The translations under genes were made by a program, and so were the position numbers. From contig NC_065884.2 in NCBI RefSeq assembly GCF_932274485.2, positions 24,723,622-24,787,621 of the forward strand: a DNA stretch of 64,000 nucleotides. Reading direction: 5' to 3'. The notes under the pieces are model-generated. The model saw only the letters and a program-made list of their open reading frames with translations, did not search any database and was not told the DNA's origin. Shown here piece by piece: positions 35,971 through 46,172 of the stretch (positions within the stretch are counted from its first letter, which is position 1; the number at the start of each line of letters is the position of its first letter). Source of the stretch: Patella vulgata. Lineage: Eukaryota > Mollusca > Gastropoda > Patellidae.

Positions 35971-36998
35971 TGTCCATGAATACACAATAACAATCAGTGT
36001 AATGGTATGTAACTTTACCACTGTAATGTGAAAATGGGACTTTAATACAAAGGAATGCAGTTTAAATAAAGATGGTAGAAAGCATGTTAAAACTAATGGA
36101 TCCATTAGAAAACATACTTTAACTTAATCTAATATTCAAAATATATAAATAAATAGTTTACATGTAATGATGATGGGAGACAGTACAATACTCTACAGGT
36201 AATTCAAGCACATAATGGACATCTTAACTCCTACTTCATACATTGTATGTATATATTATACTTAGACTACTCATCTATAGTATTTTTTATAAATAACTAC
36301 TTTGCAATGCTTACAATATCATGATTAAACCTGGCTAAAAACTGCTCAAATGCCAGGTGCTTCAATCATATGACTTAACTTGTTTTTGGGCGCGGTTGTG
36401 TTGGCATTTAGAAGTATAGTACAGAGACCCACTGTTTGGTACCATTAGGCTGTGTCGATCGGGTCAAGGGTAATGTTATGGTCTTGTGCTTATGTTGAGA
36501 TGGCATACTTACAAAGGCAAAAACACAGGAATGTTTTGTCCACAGTTTATTTCGGTAAATTTGAGACTAACCAGGTCATTTTTCTATCACGGAGTGTCAG
36601 TCGGCTATCTTGAGTATCCTCTGTTACCCCACAACCCAAAAATATTAATAGTCATACAGTCATACTGAATCTTTATATACATGTTACATTTTATTAAAAA
36701 TTACACCATGAAGAAATGTCATGGAGACTGCAAAATATAAATTTATAACTTATCCTTTTTATAAATTGATAGAAAATCAACAAAATAAATGGTGCTCAAG
36801 ATGACAACAAATCAATATTGTAATGGATATTTATGATTTTTAAGTTAATACTTTTTCTGCAATGTCATTTTTTAATCCATTAGTCAATGACTGCAGCATT
36901 GTCATTGTGCATTTTAGGATTCCACTGAAAACCATAATCCAGCATTGATTCAGTAAGCTTTTAAATGCATGAATATGGGAATAGTTTTAGCTAAATAC
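35971..36998. other. Intronic spacer, nothing recognised
   Basis: AT-rich, with no supported features. The small plus-strand open frame at 36486-36668 has no domain signature. Confidence 0.4.
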
Positions 36999-37268
36999 AG
37001 AGAGAGAGAGAGAGAGAGAGAGGGGTTAAATGTCCACTGACACAAACTAGATCATTTTGGCACTAGCATATGGGTCAACTTTAATTCAATAACTTAAGTA
37101 TGGGGGTTTTTAGCAGTGGGGGGGAAACCGAAGGACCTGGAGAAAACTGATGAGGTTTAACAGGTGACCTTGTCACATACAAGCTGGTAATCAAAAAACA
37201 CACCACTCGACTCAATGATAGACCTTGATCTAAAGCACACACATTAGTCCACTTGACCACCCAACCCC
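36999..37268 (-). mobile_element. SINE family A copy, full length
   Basis: An (AG)n run at about 37000-37022 precedes 'ggggttaaatgtccactgac' and the full body ('tgggggtttttagcagtggg', 'accgaaggacctggagaaaa'). The tRNA-like head at the right ends in 'ccacttgaccacccaacccc'. Minus orientation. Confidence 0.75.
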
Positions 37269-38127
37269 TCAGCTGAATACAGACTTGGATATCAGAATTG
37301 CACCCTAAAATACCAGTCTACAAAAAGGAATATATATACATATGACAAGAGTAATATGATTTAAATCAGATGTCTTTCAATTTTGTTCTTTGTTTTATAT
37401 TTTGAAAGACTCAATTTTACTTAAAGTATCATTTGAAGGATTGTTAATCTGATATTGTGAAAGATTAAAATCAAAGTAAAAGGAATAACAATCCAAAATT
37501 AATATTTAATATTTAGAAAGATATGATTTTAAGATTTAAGATTTTATTGCATCATTTAATCCATCCATTAAAAACATCATACAGTTTAAACAAAAGCTGA
37601 TCATACAATTACAAGATAACATCTGTGGTGATCATTTATGGATGTACGAACTAAAAAGATTTTGCAACATTCGGCAATATTTCTAAATCTTGACTCCTGT
37701 ATCATTAATATTTCTAAATCATGACTTGTGCATCATTTATCCTTTCCTCTACTGTTATTTCATACACGGAATGTTGTTCAGATGTTTATGGTGTAAACGT
37801 GCTAAACCCATTGTTCTATTTAAATGTGTTGTGGCTTTACTCCCCCACATAAAACATGTCAATTTTTAAAACAAAAATGTAAACAATTGTGGTGAAGGGA
37901 TTAATTATTTAAGCAATGAATCAACAATTTAATTTTTAAACAGTGAAAAAGATGTAAAGAGAATGTAGAAATAGAAACAAAACATTTAACACACTACAGG
38001 TTATGTAAAACAGTGGTAATTAAGTCATGCAGGATCAGAAATGAGGGTGTTGAAATAATGTGGTAAGGCAAGCTAAGCACATGTCAAAATCCAAACATTA
38101 CAGAACATTGAAATACTCCTAATTTAT
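37269..38127. other. Intronic spacer, nothing recognised
   Basis: AT-rich, with no supported features. Confidence 0.4.
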
Positions 38128-38990
38128 TATCTGTAGCATAACTGATTTACATTTCTGTTTTTTACTGTAATTTCTAAATTGAATGGCAGTTTTTGGTGTC
38201 TGGTTACTCAAGTCTACACCAGTAGTATTCTCCTGTGATATGTGGTTAGCCTCGTTCATCAAGTCGCTTCATTACAAATGGTGCTCGGAAGCATTCTGGC
38301 ACGAGATTTGTGTGCCAATTTGATTTAAATTGACCAATAAGTCATGTTTGCAATGTCGAAGACTGTGAATGATATTAAGACTTGCCTCCTTTAATCTAAA
38401 CCATGAGTACAAAACATAAAGTCTCGATGCCATCTTGATCTCAAAGTTCAAGGAGAGAATTAATGCTGAATTTAACTTAAAGTAGCTAAGTCTCTAACTC
38501 AATATCATCCAAAATCTTTGACATTGAAAACACGAATTATTTGTCAATTTAAATCAACATTGATGTTGTGATCTTACGGGGAAAAGATGGGCTTCTGATA
38601 TCCATTAATTAAGACAAAATAAACATTTTAGCGTTGGTACACGAATCGTGTACCATGGTGCATTTCAGCGCCATTTTTAACAAAGGACTCGTAGAAAGAG
38701 GCTAGATATATTCCACAAGTCATGTCAAACGGTGATGCCATATTCCTATCTGGAGAGCATGCACAATAAATACTATCGGTATAGAGTGGAATAACCAGAC
38801 GTTATCTAGAGATTGCCTTTCTATTGAGACTTAACATAACTGATTAGAAATTGCAGTAAAAACAGAAACGATTGAATGTAAATAAGTTTATATACATTCA
38901 CATAACATTATTATATGCGTTGCGACCCATTTGTGTCAATTTCTAGATCCCAAATATTAGCAATTTAGTTCTTTTAAGACTATATATAAA
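38128..38990. mobile_element. Foldback (long inverted repeat) element
   Basis: The left arm (38128-38410) and right arm (about 38478-38990) are diverged inverse copies. 'tttctgttttttactgtaat' near 38150 pairs with 'attgcagtaaaaacagaaac' near 38850. 'tagcctcgttcatcaagtcg' near 38250 pairs with 'ggactcgtagaaagaggcta' near 38687. 'aatttgatttaaattgacca' near 38315 pairs with 'tgtcaatttaaatcaacatt' near 38540. The right arm contains a 19-bp palindrome, 'ggtacacgaatcgtgtacc', at 38636-38654. A related single-arm copy lies at 33705-34120. No coding capacity was seen. Confidence 0.7.
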
Positions 38991-39437
38991 TTTGTAACAC
39001 TGCTGAATCAATACTGAATTAATATAAAAACTTGCCAAGACTTACTTCATAAAATAAATATGTCTTTTGTGTGTAATATATTATTTGAAGATGACTTGTC
39101 GGAGTTGATTCTAGCCATGTTAACAATATGGCATCATATGATTACAAGAACATAGTGGTTTGAATGCACATGTTGCACGGTGTGGTAAACAATAGCTCAA
39201 CAGGTGTTTTTTTACAATTATTTGGCATTGGCAAATTTATACTGTACATATTGTGACGATAAAATATCAGAAAATATGTAAAGCTTACACCCCACTCATT
39301 ATAACAATAAAATATTATAAAGAAGCAAACAGTGAGGCGGATCCGCCCCCTCCCCCTGTCACAAAATAAATAATTAATTGCACAGTTATCTTTGCATCAA
39401 GCAATCAAACTTAGCCTGAGCACAAAATGCTCACCAT
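38991..39437. other. Intronic spacer
   Basis: No supported features apart from a pyrimidine-rich patch near 39345. Confidence 0.4.
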
Positions 39438-39440
39438 ATA

Positions 39441-39475
<35 letters not shown>

Positions 39476-39727
39476 TGGTTTAATATCTACTTGACACAAG
39501 CTAGGTCATTGTGGGACTAACACATAGTTCAATTTTATTTCAATAATTCACTTGCGCATAGGGGTCTTTAGCAGTGGGAGGAAACCTGTGGACCCGGAGA
39601 AAATCCATGAGGTTGGATAAGCGACTCTACTCCTTGTCACGTATAACTGTTGAATCGAAACCACGCTAGTTGACTCAATGACAGACCTTATGATACAGCA
39701 TGCATAAGCTAACCATCCCCCCCCCCC
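39438..39727 (-). mobile_element. SINE family A copy, left member of an inverted pair
   Basis: An (AG)n run at 39442-39473 is followed by the complete family body in minus orientation ('cgcataggggtctttagcag', 'gtggacccggagaaaatcca', 'actccttgtcacgtataact', 'tcgaaaccacgctagttgac'). It ends in the head at a C-run (about 39717-39728), where the right copy begins. Confidence 0.8.
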
Positions 39728-39958
39728 ACTGAGTCAAGTGGCATGGTTTCAATTCATAGCTTGTTTGTGACAAGGACTAGGGTTGCCTGTCTAACCTTGT
39801 GGTTTTCTCTGAGTCATCCGGTTTCCTCCCACTGCTAAAGACCCCTCCGAGCAAGCAAATTATTGAAATAAAGTTGAACCATGTTAGTCCCAAAATGACC
39901 TGGTTTGTGTCGATGGACATTTAACCCTATTTCTCTCTCTCGCTCTCTCACTCAATCA
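39728..39958 (+). mobile_element. SINE family A copy, right member of an inverted pair
   Basis: Starts inside the tRNA-like head ('actgagtcaagtggcatggt', 'ttcaattcatagcttg') and continues through the body to 'ggacatttaaccctatttct' and (CT)n. The first ~50 bases of the head are missing at the junction with the left copy. The pair can fold into a ~200-bp imperfect hairpin. Confidence 0.75.
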
Positions 39959-40039
39959 GAATCAGTCATCTTGTCCAAAAGCATCAACCAAATTGCTTAT
40001 CTTTGCTTAGTCTTAAGCAGAAAATATTCATCAAGGAAC

Positions 40040-40125
40040 TGAATTGTGTCCCAAAAACTGTGATGGACAGATTAACAGACAGACAGACGAATTAACCCAT
40101 TTTAATAGTCCCCTGCATTCTTCAA
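40040..40125 (+). mobile_element. Terminal piece of the tandem-core element family at 59.7 kb
   Basis: 'gacagacagacgaattaacc' then 'cattttaatagtcccctgc' is the inverse of 59716-59765. Only this end and a trace of core are present. Confidence 0.5.
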
Positions 40126-40485
40126 ACAAATTAATTCATATACAAGTGTATAAATAATGCAAATGTGTCATGTGGACATAACATTGTCCCCACAAGTGTA
40201 CAAATATTCAAGAACTGACAACCAATGTCGTTCACATTCGAGAAAAAGAAATAAAACAAATACAATTATTGTTTGTACCAGTACACAGGTTTGCGGTGAA
40301 CAACTTCCAAAAATAGGTTGTAATTAGTCTGTTTTGTTAAAGATAAGGTTATCGCACATTAGTAACCAAAAGAATGAAAATGCCCCAAGACAAGTGTAAC
40401 ACTCTTTTGCATAGTAATCATTCTGCATTTGTTTCATGACTTTAATATACATGTTATGGTAGGTCGATCTGAAAGATGGCAAGAG
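40126..40485. other. Intronic spacer
   Basis: Nothing recognised. Confidence 0.35.
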
Positions 40486-40685
40486 CTTTAAACAGGCGAA
40501 TGAGCCAGTATTGTACCTCAGGTCAATCCCCACACTAAACAGTATGCTTCGGCAAATATGTGATCATGAAAATCTACATTAAAGACTTTAAACAGGCGAA
40601 TGAGCCAGTATTGTACCTCAGGTCAATCCCCACACCAAACAGTATGCTTCGGCAAATATGTGATCATGAAAATCTACATTAAAGG
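40486..40685. repeat. Recent 100-bp tandem duplication
   Basis: A 100-bp unit starting 'ctttaaacaggcgaatgagc' occurs twice back to back (40486-40585 and 40586-40685). I see only two differences: 'cactaaac' against 'caccaaac', and the final base. Its near identity makes it much younger than the surrounding repeats, or an assembly duplication. Confidence 0.92.
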
Positions 40686-41099
40686 CTCAGAGGCAGTTCT
40701 GAATTGTACAACTCTAATATCATGTGTGAATATCACTCATTATATTTATTATCTCTTTGAAATTTCAAAGCTGCTATTAATCACAATGGTTGGATAGCCT
40801 ATGCACAATGAAAATCATTGACTATCTGTGAAAAGTACTTTTATTAGGAATAATGCAGTAATAGACATACTCCTTTAACCTGTGACATAATTACTATCCA
40901 TACACAACACTCTATATGTCAAATACATTTAACAGTGTAATAGTCAATGCAATCATACGACACTCGAACCCGAGTCATGTCAACACGAACCAAGGGTAGC
41001 AATGATTTATGGACAGCAGCAATCAAAGTTTTCCGTAGTACGAACCTGCTTTTCGTGCATAATCAAAAATAAGTAATATATAAAATACATTGTCATTTT
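40686..41099. other. Intronic spacer
   Basis: Nothing recognised. Confidence 0.35.
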
Positions 41100-41625
41100 C
41101 TCGTATATAATGTATCTATAATATGTATTGTAATGTGTATAATGCACTAATAGCAGTGGTTCCCTACTTATTGTTGGATGCGACCCCATTCCAGAAACCA
41201 TCATCTGATCGCGACCCCTTGAAGAACAAAGTCACCTTTTACTATGAAACATCATCATTATTTACATATCAAAATGTCGTAATGACAGATTGAGGAAACA
41301 AATCGTGAGCATGAGGAAGGAGAGACGATTATTTGTATGCTTTTCATGAAAACATAACATTTTTTCAAAAGTTTCAGAGTAGTCATCCACAACCCCACCA
41401 TAGCATTTTTTCAAAAGTTTCAGAGTAGTCCGCCACAACCTCATGAAAAGTGCTGCTGTGGTCGCGACCCAGAGGTTGGGAACCCAGGATCTATAGTATG
41501 CATTATATTAAATGTGTATAATGCATCTATAATATGCATTATAATGTTTATGATTAAATACATCTATAGTATGCATTATAATGTGTAAAATGAGTCTATA
41601 GTATGTATGATTGCAAATATCTTTT
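41100..41625. repeat. AT-rich ~50-bp satellite split by a hAT MITE
   Basis: Units of the form 'atctataatatgcattataa' plus 'tgtgtataatgc' recur at about 41112, 41489, 41526, 41568 and 41597. The MITE at 41154-41488 interrupts the row. Confidence 0.6.
41154..41488. mobile_element. hAT-type MITE with an internal 46-bp duplication
   Basis: The left end 'cagtggttccctac' and the right end, whose inverse reads 'cctgggttcccaacc', together with 'gcgacccc' and 'gtcgcgaccc' just inside, match the widespread hAT end CAGTGGTTCCCAACC...GTCGCGACC. Flanking octamers are ACTAATAG (41146-41153) and ATCTATAG (41489-41496). The satellite context shows the original was probably ATCTATAG. Internally a 46-bp unit with 'cattttttcaaaagtttcag' is duplicated at 41358 and 41404. 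Confidence 0.7.
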
Positions 41626-42106
41626 ACCATGTAAATAATATCCTGTTATATAACCTACTAATCCTCTTTTGATAAATAAGATTTTGCATAATGTTTATTA
41701 TAATATTTGAATTATTATAAGTAAATTTATATTATTATTATATCAGATTATTGCATTATCCATGCTGCACTTATTCAATAAAATATGGCACCAAAACAAA
41801 TCTTACTATGCATGACTGCAACATTGTATAATTGCCTGCAGTTATTGTTTACATATTTACCAATAATATTATGTGTAATTATCTATACATGTATCTTACT
41901 TTTTTTTTTGTCTACTATAGAATGATGTCAATCAAGTCTATAATGATAGTCAGTAGACACTGACATTTAGACGCATCCTCTATTTATTATGATTTGTGAC
42001 TGGGGAGCATTGCTCTATATAACAAAAAAAACCACACACACCGGGACTGTAGGAGTTTTTAATGATGGAGGAATTTACAACACCGATATAATAAGATGCC
42101 ACCTAC

Positions 42107-42183
42107 CTATTTTCTGATTAAATATCTTGTCAAATGTGACTTCGTGATTTTTAGTTAAATGCTTGTGCATAACACTCCTCACG
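42107..42183 (-). CDS. GRK2/3-type kinase, coding exon 2
   Basis: Minus strand. An acceptor (atttatttcag) is followed by 77 bp ending at a donor (AAAATAG|gtaggt). Joined to the AG left by exon 1 it reads [27 protein letters not shown]. Vertebrate GRK2 has about [26 protein letters not shown] at this place. This is the linker into, and first helix of, the RGS-homology domain. Phases agree on both sides (enters with two bases of a codon supplied, leaves with one base), and the intron between exons 1 and 2 is only 160 bp. At 77 bp it is easy for gene finders to miss. Confidence 0.92.
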
Positions 42184-42343
42184 CTGAAATAAATAGAGAA
42201 CATAATATACATGATCTATATACCATAGTGAATATGTAATAGCTCAAGGAACGGATGACAGGGCACTGTCGGCTCGCTTTGATCTCCAAACACATACGGT
42301 ACATCGACAATTAAATACACAAAAACGAGCTCGTCGTACACAC

Positions 42344-42456
42344 CTTGGATCTGGTAATACTATTTTTTTGCTGGCTCTGGCGGCAGGAGTCGATTTACTC
42401 TTCTCCATTGCCATTAGATAGCTCACATCGGCCAATACTGCTTCCAGATCCGCCAT
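42344..42456 (-). CDS. GRK2/3-type G-protein-coupled receptor kinase, first coding exon
   Basis: Minus strand, ATG at 42456 in a good context (AAAATGGCGG). It encodes [20 protein letters not shown] and then [17 protein letters not shown] before a donor (CCAAG|gtgtgt). The first 21 residues are, as remembered, those of vertebrate GRK2 (beta-adrenergic receptor kinase 1). This amphipathic N-terminal helix docks on activated receptors and orders the kinase domain. Downstream parts of the protein (rest of the RGS-homology domain, AGC kinase domain, PH domain binding G-beta-gamma and PIP2) would lie off the left edge. The enzyme phosphorylates agonist-occupied GPCRs at the plasma membrane, leading to arrestin binding. 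Reading past the donor gives an in-frame extension to 42244 that looks non-native, so I end the exon at 42344. GRK2 and GRK3 cannot be separated here; invertebrates usually have one gene. Confidence 0.95.
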
Positions 42457-45059
42457 TTTGGAAGTTTATGTACGGAGGCTGGTACAGATTCTATTCCAAA
42501 TCGACTAGCCTTGCAAACCAATCGTACGAGTTAAAACACAATAATTCACAAGCTGGACATTATCACCACGTATTCCAATGTTTAGGGACATAGGACATTA
42601 TTTAATAGCAGGCTAACTGAAGTAATATAACTGTGAACACTATGGCAAACCGCCACTCACTACGCCACTGTCTCAGTCCAGCTCACATGTAAATATTAAT
42701 TAGAAAGCAGAGCGAGGCGCGAGAGAATAACGGTAGGGAAATAGTGAGCCTATTCGTTCGTCGTGCTAGCACATAACGCCGTACAAAGCTTATTGATTTC
42801 GAGTTATTTCGATCTAAAATGCCATATCATCTATATAGGTGATGCCAGTACAATTAATCACTGGAACCATATATTACACGGCTATTGTATGATTGTTGCT
42901 CAATAGTACCTCTATACTATAATGAACTAACTGTATGTCATTGTAATATTCATAATATATTAAAATTACATGATAATAGGGTTCGGGTAAAAACCGTCTC
43001 GCATTTCCACATTAAATGCTTAGCGGTGGTTAATGCTTTAATACAGGTATATTACATGCATAATGATTTATATCGTGTAATATTGTCCACCCATTCCGTT
43101 TATCTTTATTATTTACCACTGATTTATGCAATCAGCATAGTGTAAAAATTTTAACGGGCAGTGAATGACATAACGACATTACCTTCTTTTTTTAGTGCAT
43201 TACATTATCATAGCAGATCGGGCTCGTATTCTTCGCAGTGCATACAAACTGCATAAAATACCATGCTGCAGTTATCATATTTTGGTCGGGTCATTTCGTG
43301 CGATATTGCAGAGACGTTGAGACATGGACACACATGTCATTTAGCAATGCATATTCGGTATTAAAAAGAAATACACGGATTTAGACAAGTGATACCCGTA
43401 AAGTTGGACATTAAAATATATGAATATGATATTTCAATCAAAATTCTTGTTTTTGTCAATAATATGGAATTTTATCGCAGACAGATAAAGATGAGGTTAT
43501 TTTTATTATGGCCGAGGTTATATTCGGCTTTTTTTGATCTGAAATTGTTAATTGATCGGTGGAGTTTTATACAATATACTTATTAATTAATAAATTGTGT
43601 GATAAAATCCATATCCCTCGGGATGATAATGTTTTATAACGAATTTTATTAACAATTTCTGATATAAAAAAAGAAGGTTGTAACATATGTCTGACCATTA
43701 CCAAAGTGGGTTCCTGAAGTTCAGGTCTCATCTTCTAAAAAATCCCAAGTGCCCATTTTTCCAACCATGTGCAGTGTCAAATGTTTTCAAAAAATTGGAG
43801 CTCGGATGTTGAGATTTCGCCCGTACACGTTAAAAGCAGGCGATAGACGATTTAATTTACATTTGTGTCAATTTCCGACATAAAATGTGCTATTTGTAGT
43901 CGTCGAGGCCGAGTCGGTTATCGCGCACATAACCAATTTCGCAAATTCATGTAGTTTCCACCTGAACTGGTGTAATGTTATACATTAGTTGGGTGTTATT
44001 TCATCAAATTCCTGCTGCAATTGCTTTACAAATGCCTTGTTTCTCGTTCTGTTTCCTTAAGTGTTTGGTTCATCAATAATAAAAGTAACAATAAGCACAT
44101 ACACATGGCATACGGCCTTGGGTAATCTATATCAAAAACATAACATCGGTTTAAATTCACTTGTAATTCTTCTGCCTTCTAAATTTAGACTTATTTTGAC
44201 TGCATCTACTAAAAAATATATTCCATGTACATCCTCATCTAATGTTTTGACATATGCTTGGGCTCCTTTTCCTTCGGTTGTCAATAAGCGAAGTGTACGA
44301 ACCTCAAGCCACGGGTGTCGACAATATACTCCCACATTTGTTTAAATTGGACATGTAAAATCTGAATACATATCTGGAAACGAATTACTTTGATGTAATA
44401 ACTGAAACATAAATAATTTGAAGGAAACGTCTTCTTTACAGTTTCATTTGGCATAGATTCTGATAATTAAAAAAAAAAGGCTTGAAAATGATTGATAAGA
44501 TCAGTGATATTCAGCTCTATTTCTAAGAATGCAAATTTCATCACAATCATGACATGAATAACTGTAGTTCTTAGTGATTTCCTTTCCCTTGTGTAGTGCT
44601 TCGACATACTTAGATATTAAGTAGATTAGAATGGTTCGGCCATTTAATGATTTAATTTATAAATGGAGAAGAGAGGCTAAGACTCGAATGACCAGTACGG
44701 TGGTTACTATCAATACACACACCATATCAAAACTACCACCATTGATAAAGTAATATGAATGAAATTTTCAATAATTCCCCTTTAATATTGATCACATGGT
44801 GTCCTTACAATCAACAGAAATGAAATTTCCGCGCTCACTATATAGTATGCTGGGCGTATTTCTGTGTCATCGAAAATGGGGCAAAATGTATGAATGAATG
44901 AAAATGGGGTTTAACGTTCTACTTTTCTAGGTGCAAAATGTATAAAAGAACTATATCATTTTCTCCAAATTTAACTCATTACAAATATCTCCATAACAAA
45001 AGACAAGGTCATATCTGTTGAACAGTTAACACACGGATACGGAAATTATTGTGATACAC
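42457..45059. other. Upstream region of the GRK2-type gene
   Basis: The first few hundred bases (to about 42800) are richer in CG dinucleotides than the surroundings and presumably hold the 5' UTR and promoter of the minus-strand GRK gene. No TATA box or defined start was identified. A short fragment of family B SINE tail ('aaaatggggtttaacgttct') lies at 44905-44925. The two opposed open frames at 44061-44345 match nothing I know. Confidence 0.4.
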
Positions 45060-45061
45060 TA

Positions 45062-45651
45062 GAGACTTTTGGCAAGCGGAATTGTCCCATCCGTATCGTA
45101 TACGTGATACGTGATACGTTGCGTCATTGTAGTTTAAGAGTTTTGGCAGATTTTCGTGTCGCGTACGTGTGCGTCGATCAGCCGAGCTTAGTTCTATTAC
45201 AGCATGATGGCAGATATCTACCAAGATCACCATCAGTACTAGTCAAGTGCCTATTAGAGCCGAGCTATTAAAAAAAATTAATGTCGAATCTTATTTAAAA
45301 TCTTCGACTTCGACTCGACTGCAATTTTTGGTTTCACTAATGTATCATTTCAGAAAGTTTATACTCCTTTACCACAGAATAAAATCATTTACAGATTTAC
45401 AAGTTCTAGAATACACAAAGATTCATAAAAACACTACGATACAACATTTCAGCGTCTAAAAGTAGCAAAAAAGACGGTAAAAGGACACGACAATGTTATA
45501 CGGACTTTTCCGTATAAAAGCTGTTCGATACACGCTGCCGTATCCGTGTGTCGTATCACGTATGAGAAATATACACACATCGATGACGTCATACGCAAAA
45601 TCCATACGGACACGCGATACGGACCAGAAATTTACGCTTGCCAAAAGTCTC
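45062..45651. mobile_element. TA-flanked MITE with 17-bp perfect ends
   Basis: Starts 'gagacttttggcaagcg' and ends with the exact inverse 'cgcttgccaaaagtctc'. TA lies on both sides (45060-45061, 45652-45653). Similarity of the arms extends further inward ('ccgtatcgtatacgtgatac' against 'cgtatccgtgtgtcgtatca'). The interior is rich in 'gatacg' and 'atacgg' repeats and has no transposase. The TA duplication points to the Tc1/mariner supergroup. Confidence 0.75.
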
Positions 45652-45919
45652 TACTCTGTGACTGTTATGTTATTGTGATTAATATACAGCTAATAGCTAT
45701 TACATAATGAGCTTTCGTACACCTGCGTCTTAAACCAGATAAAACGCCACTGATTTATAGCCATATACAGTAATAATTCATTGTATGATGGTGCTGTAAT
45801 TATTTATTTAAAAATAAAAAAATTCTGGCACATTAATTTAATTAATTCATCAATTCACCAATAAATTATTTATAATGATTTGGTCACATGAAGAAGTTGG
45901 ACATTTTTCTGTTGCATCT

Positions 45920-46020
45920 GTCAAGTTTTCAGTTACGTGCGTGTATACGGGGCACCGGTTTTTCATCACATACGAATAGACTCCGTTCCTTGCCAGGTCC
46001 TCCGTTCTGCACCACTAACC
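45920..46020 (-). mobile_element. SINE family B fragment
   Basis: 'gtgtatacggggcaccggtt', 'ttcatcacatacgaatagac' and 'ccttgccaggtcctccgttc' are eroded family B body phrases in minus orientation. The piece abuts a family A copy. Confidence 0.5.
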
Positions 46021-46172
46021 GGGGGGTAATTGAGTGACCAAATGGTTAACGCGTGCGCGTTGCATTATACGGTATGTCATTGAGTCAAGTGGCGTGAAAT
46101 AAAATTGAACCATGTTAGTCGAGTTTGTGTCGAGTGGACGTTACCCCCCACCCCCTCTCTCTCTCTCGGCAA
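46021..46172 (+). mobile_element. SINE family A copy with internal deletion
   Basis: The head ('gtgaccaaatggttaacgcg', 'tgcgcgttgcattatacgg', 'cattgagtcaagtggcgtg') jumps straight to 'aaataaaattgaaccatgtt' and 'gtgtcgagtggacgttaccc', ending in a (CT)n run near 46155-46168. About 120 bases of body, including the B box, are missing. Confidence 0.7.

Larger units (their letters stand above)
19173..42106 (-). other. Intron 2 of the GRK2/3-type gene (~22.9 kb)
   Basis: Bounded by the donor after exon 2 (ATAG|gtaggt on the minus strand) and the acceptor before exon 3. It is packed with mobile elements listed separately (Tc1 fragment, SINEs, piggyBac and hAT elements, foldback element). I saw no convincing nested gene. 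Confidence 0.75.

Noticed and set aside
42244-42343. In-frame extension of GRK exon 1 ([20 protein letters not shown]...)
   Set aside because: It follows a good donor, is unlike any GRK, and exon 2 joins cleanly when it is removed. It is intron read-through.
44061-44345. Opposed plus- and minus-strand open frames of 94 and 67 codons
   Set aside because: Neither matches a family I recognise. Overlap on both strands and lack of splice context argue against a gene. Possibly a decayed repeat.
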